64,000 bases of DNA from Fusibacter bizertensis (GCF_029914245.1 NZ_JARYZI010000001.1:186001-250000), one strand, 5' to 3'. Counted from the stretch's first letter, positions 9,762 through 19,840 are shown. The notes: generated by a model not told the origin, from the sequence alone. Translations and numbers: made by a program.

Positions 9762-10391
9762 ATGACTCAAGAAAATCGATTTAACACAATACAAGTATTA
9801 GGCTTGATTTTAGCTGTTTTAGGGCTAATCTTCGTTGCCTTTCCAACAATTATAGGTATTTTTGCTGTCACTGTTATTACTTTGATGTTTCTTGTCATAG
9901 GCTTCTTTGCAATGACTTTTGCAATTTTTGTTAAGAGTCGTTTATCGATGCTTGTAAGTTTAGTAATAATTGGTGTTGGTTTTTATGCACTTGCAAATCC
10001 ACAATACGTTCTTTTTCTAATCGGACTCGCTTGTATGTTTGCTGGTGTAAATGGCGTGGTTTTAACTTTCTCAAAACTTAAAAATAAAAATGAAGGTACT
10101 ATAATCTCTTCAATCTTGTTGATGCTTTTGGGGGTTTTTGCCATGATCAATACAAAAGCAGCTCTTTCAACTGTTGTAATGATTCTAGGTATTATCATTG
10201 TCATTATGGGGATTATTGTATTTTTCGTAGGGACAACGTTACCTAAGAAAAAAAATAAGACTTTCTTTTATTCCTTCACCTCTGCGTCATATGCTCACGA
10301 TAATGAAAGTGACAAACCTAAAACAAGCAACAGAGTAATTGTTAATATAGACAATGATGACGTTGAAGAAATTGAATACAAAGATATTTAA
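9762..10391 (+). CDS. DUF308 (HdeD-like) multi-pass membrane protein
   Basis: A 209-residue protein with about six hydrophobic helices in pairs between residues 10 and 165, then a polar, charged cytoplasmic tail ending in an acidic stretch. The paired-helix pattern with short Gly-rich turns (GLILAVLGLIFVAFP, LIGLACMFAGVNG, VVMILGIIIVIMGIIVFF) is that of the DUF308/HdeD group, whose exact role is not settled. It is monocistronic, with its own terminator just downstream. No enzymatic motif is visible. Confidence 0.65.
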   Translation: MTQENRFNTIQVLGLILAVLGLIFVAFPTIIGIFAVTVITLMFLVIGFFAMTFAIFVKSRLSMLVSLVIIGVGFYALANPQYVLFLIGLACMFAGVNGVVLTFSKLKNKNEGTIISSILLMLLGVFAMINTKAALSTVVMILGIIIVIMGIIVFFVGTTLPKKKNKTFFYSFTSASYAHDNESDKPKTSNRVIVNIDNDDVEEIEYKDI

Positions 10392-10407
10392 TTAGATTCT
10401 AAAAATG

Positions 10408-10450
10408 GCTACACGCTTCTTACTGAAGTTGTGTAGCTTTTTTACTTTTT
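10408..10450 (+). terminator. Rho-independent terminator
   Basis: Stem GCTACAC/GTGTAGC with an inner CTTC/GAAG pairing, followed directly by TTTTTTACTTTTTT. It lies 17 bp after the DUF308 stop codon. Confidence 0.88.
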
Positions 10451-10570
10451 TGTAGACAACAAAATAGTGATTATTCTATAAATACATGGTAAAATAAAAT
10501 AAATTTTGATAATTTTGAATTGTCACATAATTCGTCGTTGCTTTTATCTTACTTACAAGGGGTGTCTACT

Positions 10571-12178
10571 ATGAAATTTAAATCTTTATCAATGCGTTTC
10601 TTTATTTCAATACTTATTTTTTATGCGGCAATGGTTGGACTGAGCGTTATGAAGGTGGAAATTTTAACTCTATCTTTATCTATGCTTGCATTATTTCTAG
10701 TTCTAGCTTTTCTGTATCGCCTGTACATCAACAAGCAAGTTAAACTGGTCTCAGACTATCTCGAAAAAATTGGTACTGGAGATGTAACAGCAACACTTGA
10801 TCATCACGTATCATATGAACTCAAAAAAGTGACGGATATAGTTGCTCAGTCAAATAAAAGTACAAAGACAATTATCGGGAAAATGCTAACAACATCAGAA
10901 CAATTACTTAACTTGATCGAAAAAATCAAGCATTCTGGGGATGACATGGAAAATTCTTTCACACTTGTTTCTAGGAATATCAACGAAATCTCTAATTCCA
11001 TAGATAATATGTCTAAAGAGTCTTTAGATATGCAACAAGAAGCTGAACAAATGCGTGATGAAATGCAAGTTGTTTCAAGCAATTCCGAGACTGCAGAAGA
11101 TATTGCAAAACTAATGAAAGCCAATTTAGATATGAACAACAAAAACACACTAGATCTTATCAATCGCATGAAATCTAGTGCTGATAGAAACACACAAATT
11201 TCTCATGAAGTTGCACAGTTACAAGCTGAAATGAACAAAATTATAGAAATTGTAAATGTAATCAGTAATATTTCCTCTCAAACAAACTTATTGGCACTCA
11301 ACGCGTCTATAGAAGCTGCCCGTGCTGGCGAAGCTGGTAGAGGCTTTGCAGTAGTAGCAGATGAGGTGAGAAAACTTGCCGAGCAATCTAACACCTCCTC
11401 AGAAGGTATCAGTAAGATGATAGATGAAATAGTACATAAAACTGAGCAAATTACTGTTAAAATCACTAATGAAGTTAAAAATGCAAACGACAATGTCGCT
11501 TTTGCCGATGAGTCAAATGAACTTTTAACAGTTAGTTATGAGTCTGTAGATAACACCATTGATATTATTAAAAACATCATCGATCAGATTGAACATCAAA
11601 GTAGTTCTACAGATGATGTTTACAAACTCATTAAAAATATCTCTGAAGAAAGCCAAGAAGTTACTGCTAATGTGGAAGAAACGGCTGCCTTAACTGATGT
11701 GCAACTTTCAAACCTCAGTACAATTGTTTCATCTTTAGAAAATTTACTAGCGATTTCAAACGATCTTGGCGCTGTTGTAAGCGAATATAAGAAAGGGTTG
11801 GTAATAAGTCCAGAGGTAAAATCCAAAATTGATCAATCATTAAAGTTTTTAAAAGAACAAGCAAACAAATTTTCAGCTAAAAATATCAAAGAAATTAACA
11901 ACACGCATTTAGCAGAAGTTAAAAGAAAATCATCTGATTATGAGCTGGTAGCACTCTTAGATGCAACAGGAACAGCATTTGCATTTTCTCAAGATGTTGG
12001 TGTTTCAAAACTTGATGCCTCTCATAGACCGTTCTATAAACAAAGCATTTTAGGAAACGATTATCATTCTGAACCTTATATCTCGTCTATTACAAATGAT
12101 TACTGCGTCAGCGTCTCTACTCCCATTAGACAAGAAGGGAAAGTTACAGGTATTCTAGTACTAGATCTCACCATCTAA
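10571..12178 (+). CDS. Methyl-accepting chemotaxis-type transducer with C-terminal sensor domain
   Basis: A 535-residue signalling protein. Two hydrophobic segments lie near the N-terminus (about 10-30 and 33-55) with almost no extracellular loop. A HAMP-like region and a long coiled coil follow, with the chemoreceptor hairpin tip ([19 protein letters not shown], then [15 protein letters not shown]). About 110 residues after the coiled coil resemble a PDC/Cache sensor ([41 protein letters not shown]). That domain is normally outside the membrane; here the topology puts it in the cytoplasm. The start ATG has AAGGGG upstream. No CheA, CheW or flagellar genes are in view. Confidence 0.85.
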   Translation: MKFKSLSMRFFISILIFYAAMVGLSVMKVEILTLSLSMLALFLVLAFLYRLYINKQVKLVSDYLEKIGTGDVTATLDHHVSYELKKVTDIVAQSNKSTKTIIGKMLTTSEQLLNLIEKIKHSGDDMENSFTLVSRNINEISNSIDNMSKESLDMQQEAEQMRDEMQVVSSNSETAEDIAKLMKANLDMNNKNTLDLINRMKSSADRNTQISHEVAQLQAEMNKIIEIVNVISNISSQTNLLALNASIEAARAGEAGRGFAVVADEVRKLAEQSNTSSEGISKMIDEIVHKTEQITVKITNEVKNANDNVAFADESNELLTVSYESVDNTIDIIKNIIDQIEHQSSSTDDVYKLIKNISEESQEVTANVEETAALTDVQLSNLSTIVSSLENLLAISNDLGAVVSEYKKGLVISPEVKSKIDQSLKFLKEQANKFSAKNIKEINNTHLAEVKRKSSDYELVALLDATGTAFAFSQDVGVSKLDASHRPFYKQSILGNDYHSEPYISSITNDYCVSVSTPIRQEGKVTGILVLDLTI

Positions 12179-12257
12179 TTAATCACCATTTAGGTGCACT
12201 TTAAAACTACATGATAATTACAACATCAACTGCATCGGTGTGTGATGAATAAAAAAG

Positions 12258-12295
12258 GAGCGACAAAATGATTGATCAGATCATTTATGTCGCTC
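12258..12295. terminator. Bidirectional terminator between chemoreceptor and pyrR
   Basis: Long inverted repeat GAGCGACA...TGTCGCTC with an almost fully paired interior. AAAAAA flanks the left side, giving a T-run on the minus strand after pyrR. It sits between convergent genes. Confidence 0.85.
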
Positions 12296-12311
12296 TTATT
12301 TATAGCCTTTT

Positions 12312-12869
<558 letters not shown>

Positions 12870-12885
12870 TTAATTAGTTCATTCA

Positions 12886-13800
12886 TTATTTCAATCCCTG
12901 ACATTTTCTCAAAAGTTCTTGAAAATAAAATGGGATATCAGAATCAAAAGTCATTAGTTCCATTGTTGTGGGATGTACAAATCCAATTTTTTTAGCGTGA
13001 AGCGCTTGCCCATCGTGTTTAACACGTTCATTCTTTTGTCCATAAATAGGATCACCAAGAATAGGATGACCAATAGACGCCATATGAACTCTAATTTGAT
13101 GCGTCCTCCCCGTCTCAAGTCTCAATCTAACAAACGTATGGTATTTATACCTTTCAATCACTTCAAAATGAGTAACCGCATTTCGGCCAGTACTGATAAT
13201 AGCCATTTTTTTTCTATCTTGAGGATGACGACCAAGCGGTGCATCAACAGTACCACTCTCTTTACTTATCGTACCATTTACTATAGCAATATATTTTCTA
13301 ATTGTCGTTTTTTCTTTAAGTTGATGCGCCAACCACTCATGTGATTTATCGTTTTTAGCTACCATAAGAAGCCCCGATGTATCTTTGTCTATACGGTGTA
13401 CAATACCTGGACGGATAACACCATTTATAGTCGATAACCTCTCTGATATATACATAAGCGCATTTACCAATGTACCTGTATAATTCCCTGGAGCGGGGTG
13501 TACAACCATGCCCTGAGGTTTATTTACGATAATGACATCATCATCTTCATATATGATCTCTAGTGGAATGTTTTCAGCTGTAATTTCCAAGACTTGAGGA
13601 TCGGGAATTTGAACTTCTACCTCGTCATCAATTTTAACTAAAAACTTCTTAACTGTATTAACAGTTCCATTGACACTTACATGACCTTCTCCAATTAATT
13701 TTTGAATATAATTTCTTGAGAGATCTTCAAGTTCACTACTTACAAATTGATCCAATCGCATTTCTTCAGTTTCACATATTAAACTAATTTTATTGTTCAT
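12886..13800 (-). CDS. rluD: RluA/RluD family pseudouridine synthase
   Basis: Converts uridines to pseudouridine in 23S rRNA. An S4 RNA-binding domain occupies about residues 13-75 (RLDQFVSSELEDLSRNYIQKLIGEG), followed by the catalytic domain with HRIDKDTSGLLMVAK, whose Asp is the nucleophile, and RTHQIRVHMASIGHPILGD. The 304 residues are normal. A good promoter lies just upstream, and the gene probably forms a two-gene operon with pyrR. Confidence 0.93.
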   Translation of the reverse strand: MNNKISLICETEEMRLDQFVSSELEDLSRNYIQKLIGEGHVSVNGTVNTVKKFLVKIDDEVEVQIPDPQVLEITAENIPLEIIYEDDDVIIVNKPQGMVVHPAPGNYTGTLVNALMYISERLSTINGVIRPGIVHRIDKDTSGLLMVAKNDKSHEWLAHQLKEKTTIRKYIAIVNGTISKESGTVDAPLGRHPQDRKKMAIISTGRNAVTHFEVIERYKYHTFVRLRLETGRTHQIRVHMASIGHPILGDPIYGQKNERVKHDGQALHAKKIGFVHPTTMELMTFDSDIPFYFQELLRKCQGLK

Positions 13801-13831
13801 TTTACCATCCTAATTTTTCTAATGTCTTTTT

Positions 13832-13860
13832 ATTATATCCACTATCAAAGATTTAATCAA
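13832..13860 (-). promoter_or_regulatory. Sigma-A-type promoter for rluD-pyrR
   Basis: On the minus strand TTGATT, a 17-bp spacer and a perfect TATAAT, ending 32 bp before the rluD start codon. Confidence 0.75.
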
Positions 13861-13897
13861 TTTATTACAATAAAAACGCATACTTCTATTTATTATT

Positions 13898-13906
13898 TGA
13901 TATAAT
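13898..13906 (+). promoter_or_regulatory. Extended -10 promoter for the exporter pair
   Basis: TGATATAAT fits the extended -10 form TGnTATAAT, 46 bp before the start codon. No convincing -35 box lies upstream, as is usual for this class. Confidence 0.55.
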
Positions 13907-13952
13907 ATTTCAATAGTTGTGCATTTTGATTGTACAACATCCTGGAGGAAAA

Positions 13953-14747
13953 ATGGAACTACAAATTGAAATTAAAAGAGTTATACGAATTGCTACTAGA
14001 ACCGGTAGAATTATGCTTCAAAATGGAGCTGAAACATATAGAGTTGAAGATACTGTTAAGCGGATGGTTGAATCGAGGGTTATCTCATCTAAAAAATTTG
14101 AAACTGTAAATGTTTTTGTTATTCCTACTGGGATTATATTAAGTGCGGATTATGAAAATGAAACTACCACTGTTTTAGAAAGAGTTTATCCCGAAGGCAT
14201 TGATCTCGAATGTATAGATCGTGCCAATGAATTTTCCAGAAAATTTACTAATGGTATTATGAGCTTAGAACAAGCCGAAAGCGCCCTCGAAGAACTTTCA
14301 AATCCACCAAAATTCTCTAAAGTTATCCGTATTTTAGCAAGTGGTATGGGTGGTGGCTTTTTCATTTTTCTTTTTGGAGGCACTCTAACTGAGTTTTTCT
14401 TAGCCTATATTGCATCAGCGGCTACTATTTTATGTATGGATGGTCTCGCGTCTAAACACCTTAATTTTTTTATCAAAAATATCATTGGTGGTTTTGCAGC
14501 ATCGCTTTTAGGTGTTATCTTAGTGCAGTTTACCCGATGGATTGGCTTTGAAGCAAACCTAAACATCGTCATCATTGGACCTTTAATGACACTTGTTCCA
14601 GGCGTTTCATTAACCAATGGAATACGCGATTTGATCTCAGGTGAATTACTCGCCGGAAGTGCAAAAATTATGGAAGCCTTATTTATCGCAATCGCACTCG
14701 CTTTTGGTGTTGGCATGGTTCTACAATTTAGCTTGAAACTTATATAA
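13953..14747 (+). CDS. ThrE-type threonine/serine exporter, large part (DUF1212)
   Basis: Product of 264 residues. The cytoplasmic N-terminal half resembles DUF1212 (GRIMLQNGAETYRVEDTVKRM), with a conserved NVFVIPTGIILS stretch. The C-terminal half has about four or five hydrophobic helices and PGVSLTNGIRDLISGELLAGSAKI, a strong signature of the family. In Corynebacterium ThrE is one fused protein; here the second half is a separate gene 11 bp downstream, as in YjjP/YjjB. The ATG has TGGAGGAAAA upstream. The substrate (threonine, serine, or an organic acid such as succinate for YjjPB) is inferred only from the family. Confidence 0.82.
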   Translation: MELQIEIKRVIRIATRTGRIMLQNGAETYRVEDTVKRMVESRVISSKKFETVNVFVIPTGIILSADYENETTTVLERVYPEGIDLECIDRANEFSRKFTNGIMSLEQAESALEELSNPPKFSKVIRILASGMGGGFFIFLFGGTLTEFFLAYIASAATILCMDGLASKHLNFFIKNIIGGFAASLLGVILVQFTRWIGFEANLNIVIIGPLMTLVPGVSLTNGIRDLISGELLAGSAKIMEALFIAIALAFGVGMVLQFSLKLI

Positions 14748-14758
14748 GGAGGCGACAT

Positions 14759-15202
14759 ATGGTTTATATTTCACAAGCAATTTACTCATTTCTCAGCGTC
14801 GTCGGATTTTCAGTTTTATTTAACTTACCTCGCAAATTGATATTTGCAGCGAGTATATCTGGTATGTTTGGTTGGTTACTTTATTACTTTTTCCAGTCAT
14901 TTAGCACAAATTTCATCGTCCCAGCCTTTGTAGGATCAATAGTGGTAGGACTCATTGGAGAAGTCCTTGCTGCAGTAAAAAAACATCCCGCTACAATTTT
15001 CACTATCCCTGGAATTATTCCATTTGTTCCAGGCTATGGTATATATTACACCATGCTTCATATTGTAGAGAAAGACTTTGATTTGGCTTTAACAACTGGT
15101 GCAGAGTCTCTATTTATAGCGATCTCTATTGCATGTGGTATTGTTCTAGCAACTTCATTTGTTAGGATAATTAAGCCAAATATAGAAAAATTGTTGCGCT
15201 AA
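14759..15202 (+). CDS. ThrE-type exporter, small part (DUF3815, YjjB-like)
   Basis: A 147-residue integral membrane protein with four or five helices and the family motif TIPGIIPFVPGYGIYYTM. It is the partner of the DUF1212 gene immediately upstream and has GGAGGCGAC before its start codon. Together the two halves reconstruct a ThrE-like transporter. A strong hairpin terminator closes the pair. Confidence 0.82.
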   Translation: MVYISQAIYSFLSVVGFSVLFNLPRKLIFAASISGMFGWLLYYFFQSFSTNFIVPAFVGSIVVGLIGEVLAAVKKHPATIFTIPGIIPFVPGYGIYYTMLHIVEKDFDLALTTGAESLFIAISIACGIVLATSFVRIIKPNIEKLLR

Positions 15203-15238
15203 TTTCAAATTATATTTAAAATATTCGCATCTTAAAAA

Positions 15239-15267
15239 ATGGGCTGTTTCAACTTGAAACAGCCCAT
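15239..15267. terminator. Bidirectional terminator hairpin
   Basis: Perfect inverted repeat ATGGGCTGTTTC / GAAACAGCCCAT with a short loop. On the minus strand it is followed by TTTTTT, so it certainly suits the MaoC gene; on the plus strand the T-run is weaker. Confidence 0.85.
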
Positions 15268-15279
15268 TGTCATACTATT

Positions 15280-15693
15280 TTACTTAGGTGGCATAACCAT
15301 TGCTTTACCGTCAATCACTATCTCACCGTGCTGGTTTGTACATGTTGTTCTAAGAATCAAACGATTTTTCTCTTCAATTCTTTCTATAACTTCAACTTTA
15401 GCTTCAATTGTGTCACCAAATCTAACAGGTTTTCTAAAGCTCAACTCTTGTGATAAATAAATTGTCCCTGGACCTGGTAAATGGCATCCCAACACAGTAG
15501 AAATCAAACTTGCTGTTAACATACCATGTGCAATTCTCTCTTTAAACATTCCTTTTTCTGCTTCTACAGCATTGATATGAGCTGGATTGAAATCACCGCT
15601 AATACCTGCATACATATAGACATCTGATTCTGAAATTGTCTTAGTGAAACTTGCAGTATCTCCAACTTGGATTTTATCAATAGTCTTTAACAT
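15280..15693 (-). CDS. MaoC/PhaJ-like (R)-specific enoyl-CoA hydratase
   Basis: Hot-dog-fold hydratase of 137 residues. The signature GDFNPAHINAVEAEK includes the catalytic Asp and His of the PhaJ family, followed by AHGMLTASLISTVLG. Likely reaction: hydration of trans-2-enoyl-CoA (for example crotonyl-CoA) to (R)-3-hydroxyacyl-CoA. The start at 15693 is set by AGGAGG; a longer frame upstream has no support. It lies 10 bp after an SDR reductase, which suggests the two act on the same (R)-3-hydroxyacyl intermediates. No polyhydroxyalkanoate synthase is nearby, so polymer synthesis cannot be claimed. Confidence 0.85.
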   Translation of the reverse strand: MLKTIDKIQVGDTASFTKTISESDVYMYAGISGDFNPAHINAVEAEKGMFKERIAHGMLTASLISTVLGCHLPGPGTIYLSQELSFRKPVRFGDTIEAKVEVIERIEEKNRLILRTTCTNQHGEIVIDGKAMVMPPK

Positions 15694-15703
15694 ATAAAGC
15701 CTC

Positions 15704-16426
15704 CTATAATCGTAAACCACCGTTTACAGATAAATTGTGACCTGTTATAAATGATGCTTCGTCACTTGCTAAGAATAGAACTGCATTTGCAATTTCTTGT
15801 GGCTCGCCTAATCTACCTAACATTGTTTTAGCTCTAATAGGATCTAAAACTTTATCAGGTACTGTTTTCATCATTTCTGTATTTACATAACCAGGAGCTA
15901 CTGAGTTTACGCGAATCGCTTCGCCTTTTCTTGAAAATTCTTTAGCCCAAGTTTTAGCAAGCGCAATAACTCCAGCTTTTGTAGCAGCATAGTTTGATTG
16001 ACCCACATTACCATATTCACCAACTACTGAAGCAATATTGATAATAGAACCAGTCTTTTGCTCTAACATAACAGGTGCAACTGCTTGTGTTAGGTTAAAT
16101 ACGCCTTTAAGATTTACATCAATAACAAGATCCCACATTTCTTCAGTCATCTTGTTTACAAGTGCATCTCTAGTGATACCAGCATTATTAACTAAGATAT
16201 CAATGTGTCCGTATTTCTTTACAGTTTCCGCAATAAACTGTTCAATATCTGAACGTTTAGTCACGTTAAGCTTGTATCCTTCTACATTCTCGCATGTGTA
16301 AGATAAATCTGACATATCTACAGCGATTACTTTAGCGCCTTCTCTTGCAAAGGTTTCACTAATGCATTGTCCAATACCTTGTGCGCCGCCAGTTACAACA
16401 GCTACCTTACCTTCAAGTCTTTTCAT
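15704..16426 (-). CDS. SDR-family 3-oxoacyl reductase (FabG/PhaB-like)
   Basis: NAD(P)H-dependent short-chain dehydrogenase of 240 residues. The cofactor motif is TGGAQGIGQ near residue 12, NNAGIT follows, and the catalytic residues appear as Ser in NIASVVGEYG and the YAATK Tyr-Lys pair. The C-terminus FITGHNLSVNGGLRL is typical of FabG. The start at 16426 is fixed by GGAGGTTTGAA; an extra upstream stretch of the frame is not conserved in character. Paired with a MaoC hydratase, it probably interconverts 3-oxoacyl and (R)-3-hydroxyacyl thioesters; whether they are CoA or ACP esters cannot be read from sequence. Confidence 0.88.
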   Translation of the reverse strand: MKRLEGKVAVVTGGAQGIGQCISETFAREGAKVIAVDMSDLSYTCENVEGYKLNVTKRSDIEQFIAETVKKYGHIDILVNNAGITRDALVNKMTEEMWDLVIDVNLKGVFNLTQAVAPVMLEQKTGSIINIASVVGEYGNVGQSNYAATKAGVIALAKTWAKEFSRKGEAIRVNSVAPGYVNTEMMKTVPDKVLDPIRAKTMLGRLGEPQEIANAVLFLASDEASFITGHNLSVNGGLRL

Positions 16427-16556
16427 TTCAAACCTCCTAAAATCCCATTGAAATTTCTTCGACAATAAACATTGCAATTCTTATGCCAATATTTTAGATT
16501 TAAACCTATTAAACAGAAAAAAAAATTTATTTATCTTTAAAATTAGTCTGTTCAAT

Positions 16557-16585
16557 TTGTAAATCTAAAGATACAATACTATTAT
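16557..16585 (+). promoter_or_regulatory. Likely promoter of the orphan gene at 16616
   Basis: TTGTAA, a 17-bp spacer, then TATTAT, ending 30 bp before the start codon. Confidence 0.5.
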
Positions 16586-16615
16586 AACAAAAACTACTAT
16601 ATTTGGGAGGTAAAT

Positions 16616-16948
16616 ATGTCAAACAATATAAATAATGAGAAAATTAATGCTTTCTTTGATTATTTCAATAACACTTCGCGTACAACTGTAGAATTTTTAG
16701 TAGATGGCATCGGTTGGTTAGTCGTTTTGAAAGAAAACATAGAAATTGTATCTGACAATTGGTTTGCATCTACAAAATATACTTCATCTACATGTAAGGT
16801 TTTAGAACCCGATACTGCAAGCTTGATATGCTTCACAAATATATATCAAAAAAATTCGACTTTTGTTGAAAATAACAATAATGTGAAATATAATTTACTT
16901 TTTGATGAAATCTGTATTTTCGTTGATAAAATAGTAGCATTCCACTAA
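16616..16948 (+). CDS. Unrecognised small protein, 110 residues
   Basis: I do not recognise this protein. It looks real: a clean GGGAGG site 6 bases before ATG, a plausible promoter, and a strong terminator after the stop. The product is Asn-rich at the N-terminus, has no signal peptide or membrane segment, and shows alternating strand-like segments (TVEFLVDGIGWLVVL, IEIVSD, ICIFVDKIVAF). Two Cys residues stand mid-protein. Base composition is more AT-rich than its neighbours. It is a single-gene unit on the opposite strand from the genes around it, between an SDR gene and phoH. Confidence 0.6.
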   Translation: MSNNINNEKINAFFDYFNNTSRTTVEFLVDGIGWLVVLKENIEIVSDNWFASTKYTSSTCKVLEPDTASLICFTNIYQKNSTFVENNNNVKYNLLFDEICIFVDKIVAFH

Positions 16949-16980
16949 GCTGAAAATAATTAAATTAATTTGAGTCATAA

Positions 16981-17024
16981 AAAAGCAACATGAAAACGTT
17001 AATTCGTTTTATCATGTTGCTTTT
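16981..17024. terminator. Bidirectional terminator
   Basis: Extended hairpin AAAAGCAACATGA...TCATGTTGCTTTT with inner AAACG/CGTTT pairing. T-rich tails lie on both strands, between convergent genes. Confidence 0.9.
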
Positions 17025-17027
17025 GTT

Positions 17028-18407
17028 TTACATAGATTGTTCTGCAATTTTAGCAAGCGGACTGCGTTCAACTTGCTTAAGTGTAACATGTCCTGTAAGT
17101 GGATAGGGTTTCATCTTCTCGATGGTATAAACCAATCCATTTGATTTGGCATCTACAAGTACATTATCAATTTGATTGTCACTTGGATCACCTATAAATA
17201 CAAACTTAGAACCAAAACCAGCACGAGTAAGCATAAGTTTAGCCAAATGTGGGGTAATTTCTTGAGCTTCATCGACAATTACCAAAGCATCTGTTAGCGT
17301 TCTACCTCTCATATAGGTAAATGTTTTAGTTTCAATGACACCAAAACGTCTATATTGTTCTATAAAGTCGTCTACGCTAAACTCTGGCTTTTCAGAGTAA
17401 ACCATATGCCTTCCTTTACCAATCGTCTCTTTTTGCTTCTTGAGTACTTTTTGATCGACGAGGCTTTCTATCGCATCATAAAAACTACCCATCCACGGTC
17501 TAAGTTTTTCTTCTTCAGTCCCAGGCAAATAACCAATGTCATTTCCAGCAGGTACAACAGGTCTAACAAAAACCACTTTTCTATATTGTCCTTGCTCGAT
17601 GACCTTTTGAAGTGCAACTGCTGTTGCAAGTATCGTTTTCCCCGAACCTGCACCTCCAGAGATTGTAACAAAATGAATGTCAGGGTTTAAAAGTAATTCG
17701 TATGCCATTTTTTGTTCTCTATTGATGGGCACTAATCCCCAAGAGACCTCAGACTGATATTTCAGTGGCACAATTTTATCCCCATCATATCTTGCCAAAA
17801 TTTCATGACCATCACGATCCAGACTTTTAATGTGCAAGAACTCATTTGGAAATAGAGTCTTTTCTAATTCTTTAGGAACGTTTAACCCGCCTGCATATAT
17901 CGCATCAATGTCTTTGCTATACATTTCAGTATCCATATAACCTCTGTAAAGGTCGTCTGTTTCAACTTTATCGTTTTGATAGTCCTGTATGTCAAGTCCG
18001 ATTGCATCGCCCTTAATCGCCATATACAAGTCTTTAGTGACAAGTATAGTTTGGGTGGGTTCGTATATTTCCTGTAATTTTTTAGCTACTGCCAATATCT
18101 TTGTATCATTTTTATTATAATCCAAGCCATCTGGTAATGATGTAAAATCCATATGGTTGAGTTCTATTCTTAAGGTTCCACCATTTTCTAGCTTAACACC
18201 TTCAGATAAGCTACCAGTTTTTCTGATATTACTGAGTTCTCTAGCAGCACTTCTTGCGTGATAACCTACAATTCCCTCTCTCTTTTTAAGATGGTCAAGT
18301 TCTTCAACACAAATTATGGGGATAATGATGTGGTTATCTTCAAATTTGTAAAAGCAAAGCGGATCATGGATCATGACATTGGTATCTAAAATATAATTTT
18401 TAATCAT
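17028..18407 (-). CDS. PhoH-like ATPase with N-terminal PIN domain
   Basis: A 459-residue fusion. The PIN nuclease domain at about 1-140 has the acidic residues in ILDTNVMIHD, EELD and NDTKILAVA. The PhoH ATPase domain at about 250-459 has Walker A SGGAGSGKTILA and Walker B ALVIVDEAQEI, plus GDPSDNQID. PIN-PhoH proteins (YlaK in Bacillus) are proposed RNA-unwinding ribonucleases. It is a single gene on the minus strand with its own terminator. Confidence 0.92.
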   Translation of the reverse strand: MIKNYILDTNVMIHDPLCFYKFEDNHIIIPIICVEELDHLKKREGIVGYHARSAARELSNIRKTGSLSEGVKLENGGTLRIELNHMDFTSLPDGLDYNKNDTKILAVAKKLQEIYEPTQTILVTKDLYMAIKGDAIGLDIQDYQNDKVETDDLYRGYMDTEMYSKDIDAIYAGGLNVPKELEKTLFPNEFLHIKSLDRDGHEILARYDGDKIVPLKYQSEVSWGLVPINREQKMAYELLLNPDIHFVTISGGAGSGKTILATAVALQKVIEQGQYRKVVFVRPVVPAGNDIGYLPGTEEEKLRPWMGSFYDAIESLVDQKVLKKQKETIGKGRHMVYSEKPEFSVDDFIEQYRRFGVIETKTFTYMRGRTLTDALVIVDEAQEITPHLAKLMLTRAGFGSKFVFIGDPSDNQIDNVLVDAKSNGLVYTIEKMKPYPLTGHVTLKQVERSPLAKIAEQSM

Positions 18408-18505
18408 AATTGCCTCCTTTAGCTTCTAATACTCATAAGTTTAAACTACAAAGATTATTAACGTGTTTGAAGGAAATCAAGAACTTGTAAAATTAAATCA
18501 TGAAA

Positions 18506-19840
18506 TTATAATAATTTTTCAATGGCTTTTGCGTAAATCTGAGTACATTTTATAAAAGCATTTATATCAATATATTCATCCGTTTGATGTGCAACCTTTT
18601 CTTGACCAGGAAAGACAGGTCCGAAAGCAACTATATTGGGCATAGACCTCGCATAAGTGGCTCCGCCTGTGGAGATGGGTTCTCCTGAGAGACCTGTCTC
18701 TTCCTCATAGATTCCAACTAACGTTTTCACTAAAAAAGAGTCTCTTTCAGCATACAGAGGCGCCAAATAGTCAACTTCTTCATACTCAAGTCCATACTTT
18801 TCTGCAACTCTAGTAATACCATCAACAACGAATTTTTTCTCAATTGTTACAGGTATTCTCATATCGATTCCAAGTATTTCTCCATAGTTACTAAGATCAA
18901 TTTGGTTTACAGATAAAGTCAACACACCCGAAGGACCATCTTCACAACTACCAAAGATTAACTCACCATGATGTGTAAAGCCAATTTTTTCTGTTAAAAA
19001 GTCAACAACTGGTGATTCAATACCTATCCCTTGTAATGCACACGCCATTCTAACAATCGCATTGATTCCTGCAGATGGTTTAGCAGCATGAGCACTTCTA
19101 CCGATTACATAGAGTTCATCTTCTTCAATTTCATAATCGAACCCTAATTTTTTAAGTTGTTTTTCAAGCCTAAATAAATGATCACCAATATAGAAAGCAG
19201 ATTCCGGAACAGCGTTCATCGCTGTGCCTCCTCTTACTCTTAGTTCTGATTTCTTACCTGACTTAAGCCTGAATTGTAGCAATCCCTTTTCAGCATAGAT
19301 TACCGGAAAATTAGAATCAGGCGTAAATCCCATAATAGGTAATTCTTCCTTGCTTACATACTGACAGATGCCTCTCCATGAATTTTCTTCATCAGTACCA
19401 ATAATAATCCTCACACGTTTTTTAAATTTTACTTGTGCATCAATCAATGCCTTAACTGCATAAATAGCGGCAATCAAAGGACCTTTATCGTCGATAGCAC
19501 CTCTTCCAAATAATTTTCCATTTTCTATTTCTCCATTATACGGCGGATGCTTCCAATTGTCTTTATCACCCTCAGAAACCACATCAATATGACCTAAAAT
19601 CCCTATCAAATCATCTCCACTGCCATATTCTGCATAGCCATAATAACCTTCAGGATCATAGTACGTTTTAAAACCAATTTTTTCACATATCTCAAGTGTT
19701 TTCTTTAAAGCAAGATCGATCGCATTACCAAAAGGTTTTGTTTCATCAGTTTCATCTATTACACTAGGAATACTGAGCAGTTCAACAAGAGCTTTAATCA
19801 TTTCATCTTGATTGGATATCACATTATTTCGAATTTGCAT
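18506..19840 (-). CDS. pepV: Dipeptidase PepV (M20 family)
   Basis: Zinc-dependent dipeptidase of 444 residues. The metal-binding His-Asp appears in GILGHIDVVSEGD, followed by GRGAIDDKGP and the catalytic Glu in GTDEENSW. The C-terminal His sits in KVAHQTDEYI. A lid domain between the halves is present. It releases amino acids from dipeptides, as expected for an amino-acid-using anaerobe. It is separated from ileS by a terminator and about 180 bp, so probably has its own promoter. Confidence 0.92.
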   Translation of the reverse strand: MQIRNNVISNQDEMIKALVELLSIPSVIDETDETKPFGNAIDLALKKTLEICEKIGFKTYYDPEGYYGYAEYGSGDDLIGILGHIDVVSEGDKDNWKHPPYNGEIENGKLFGRGAIDDKGPLIAAIYAVKALIDAQVKFKKRVRIIIGTDEENSWRGICQYVSKEELPIMGFTPDSNFPVIYAEKGLLQFRLKSGKKSELRVRGGTAMNAVPESAFYIGDHLFRLEKQLKKLGFDYEIEEDELYVIGRSAHAAKPSAGINAIVRMACALQGIGIESPVVDFLTEKIGFTHHGELIFGSCEDGPSGVLTLSVNQIDLSNYGEILGIDMRIPVTIEKKFVVDGITRVAEKYGLEYEEVDYLAPLYAERDSFLVKTLVGIYEEETGLSGEPISTGGATYARSMPNIVAFGPVFPGQEKVAHQTDEYIDINAFIKCTQIYAKAIEKLL

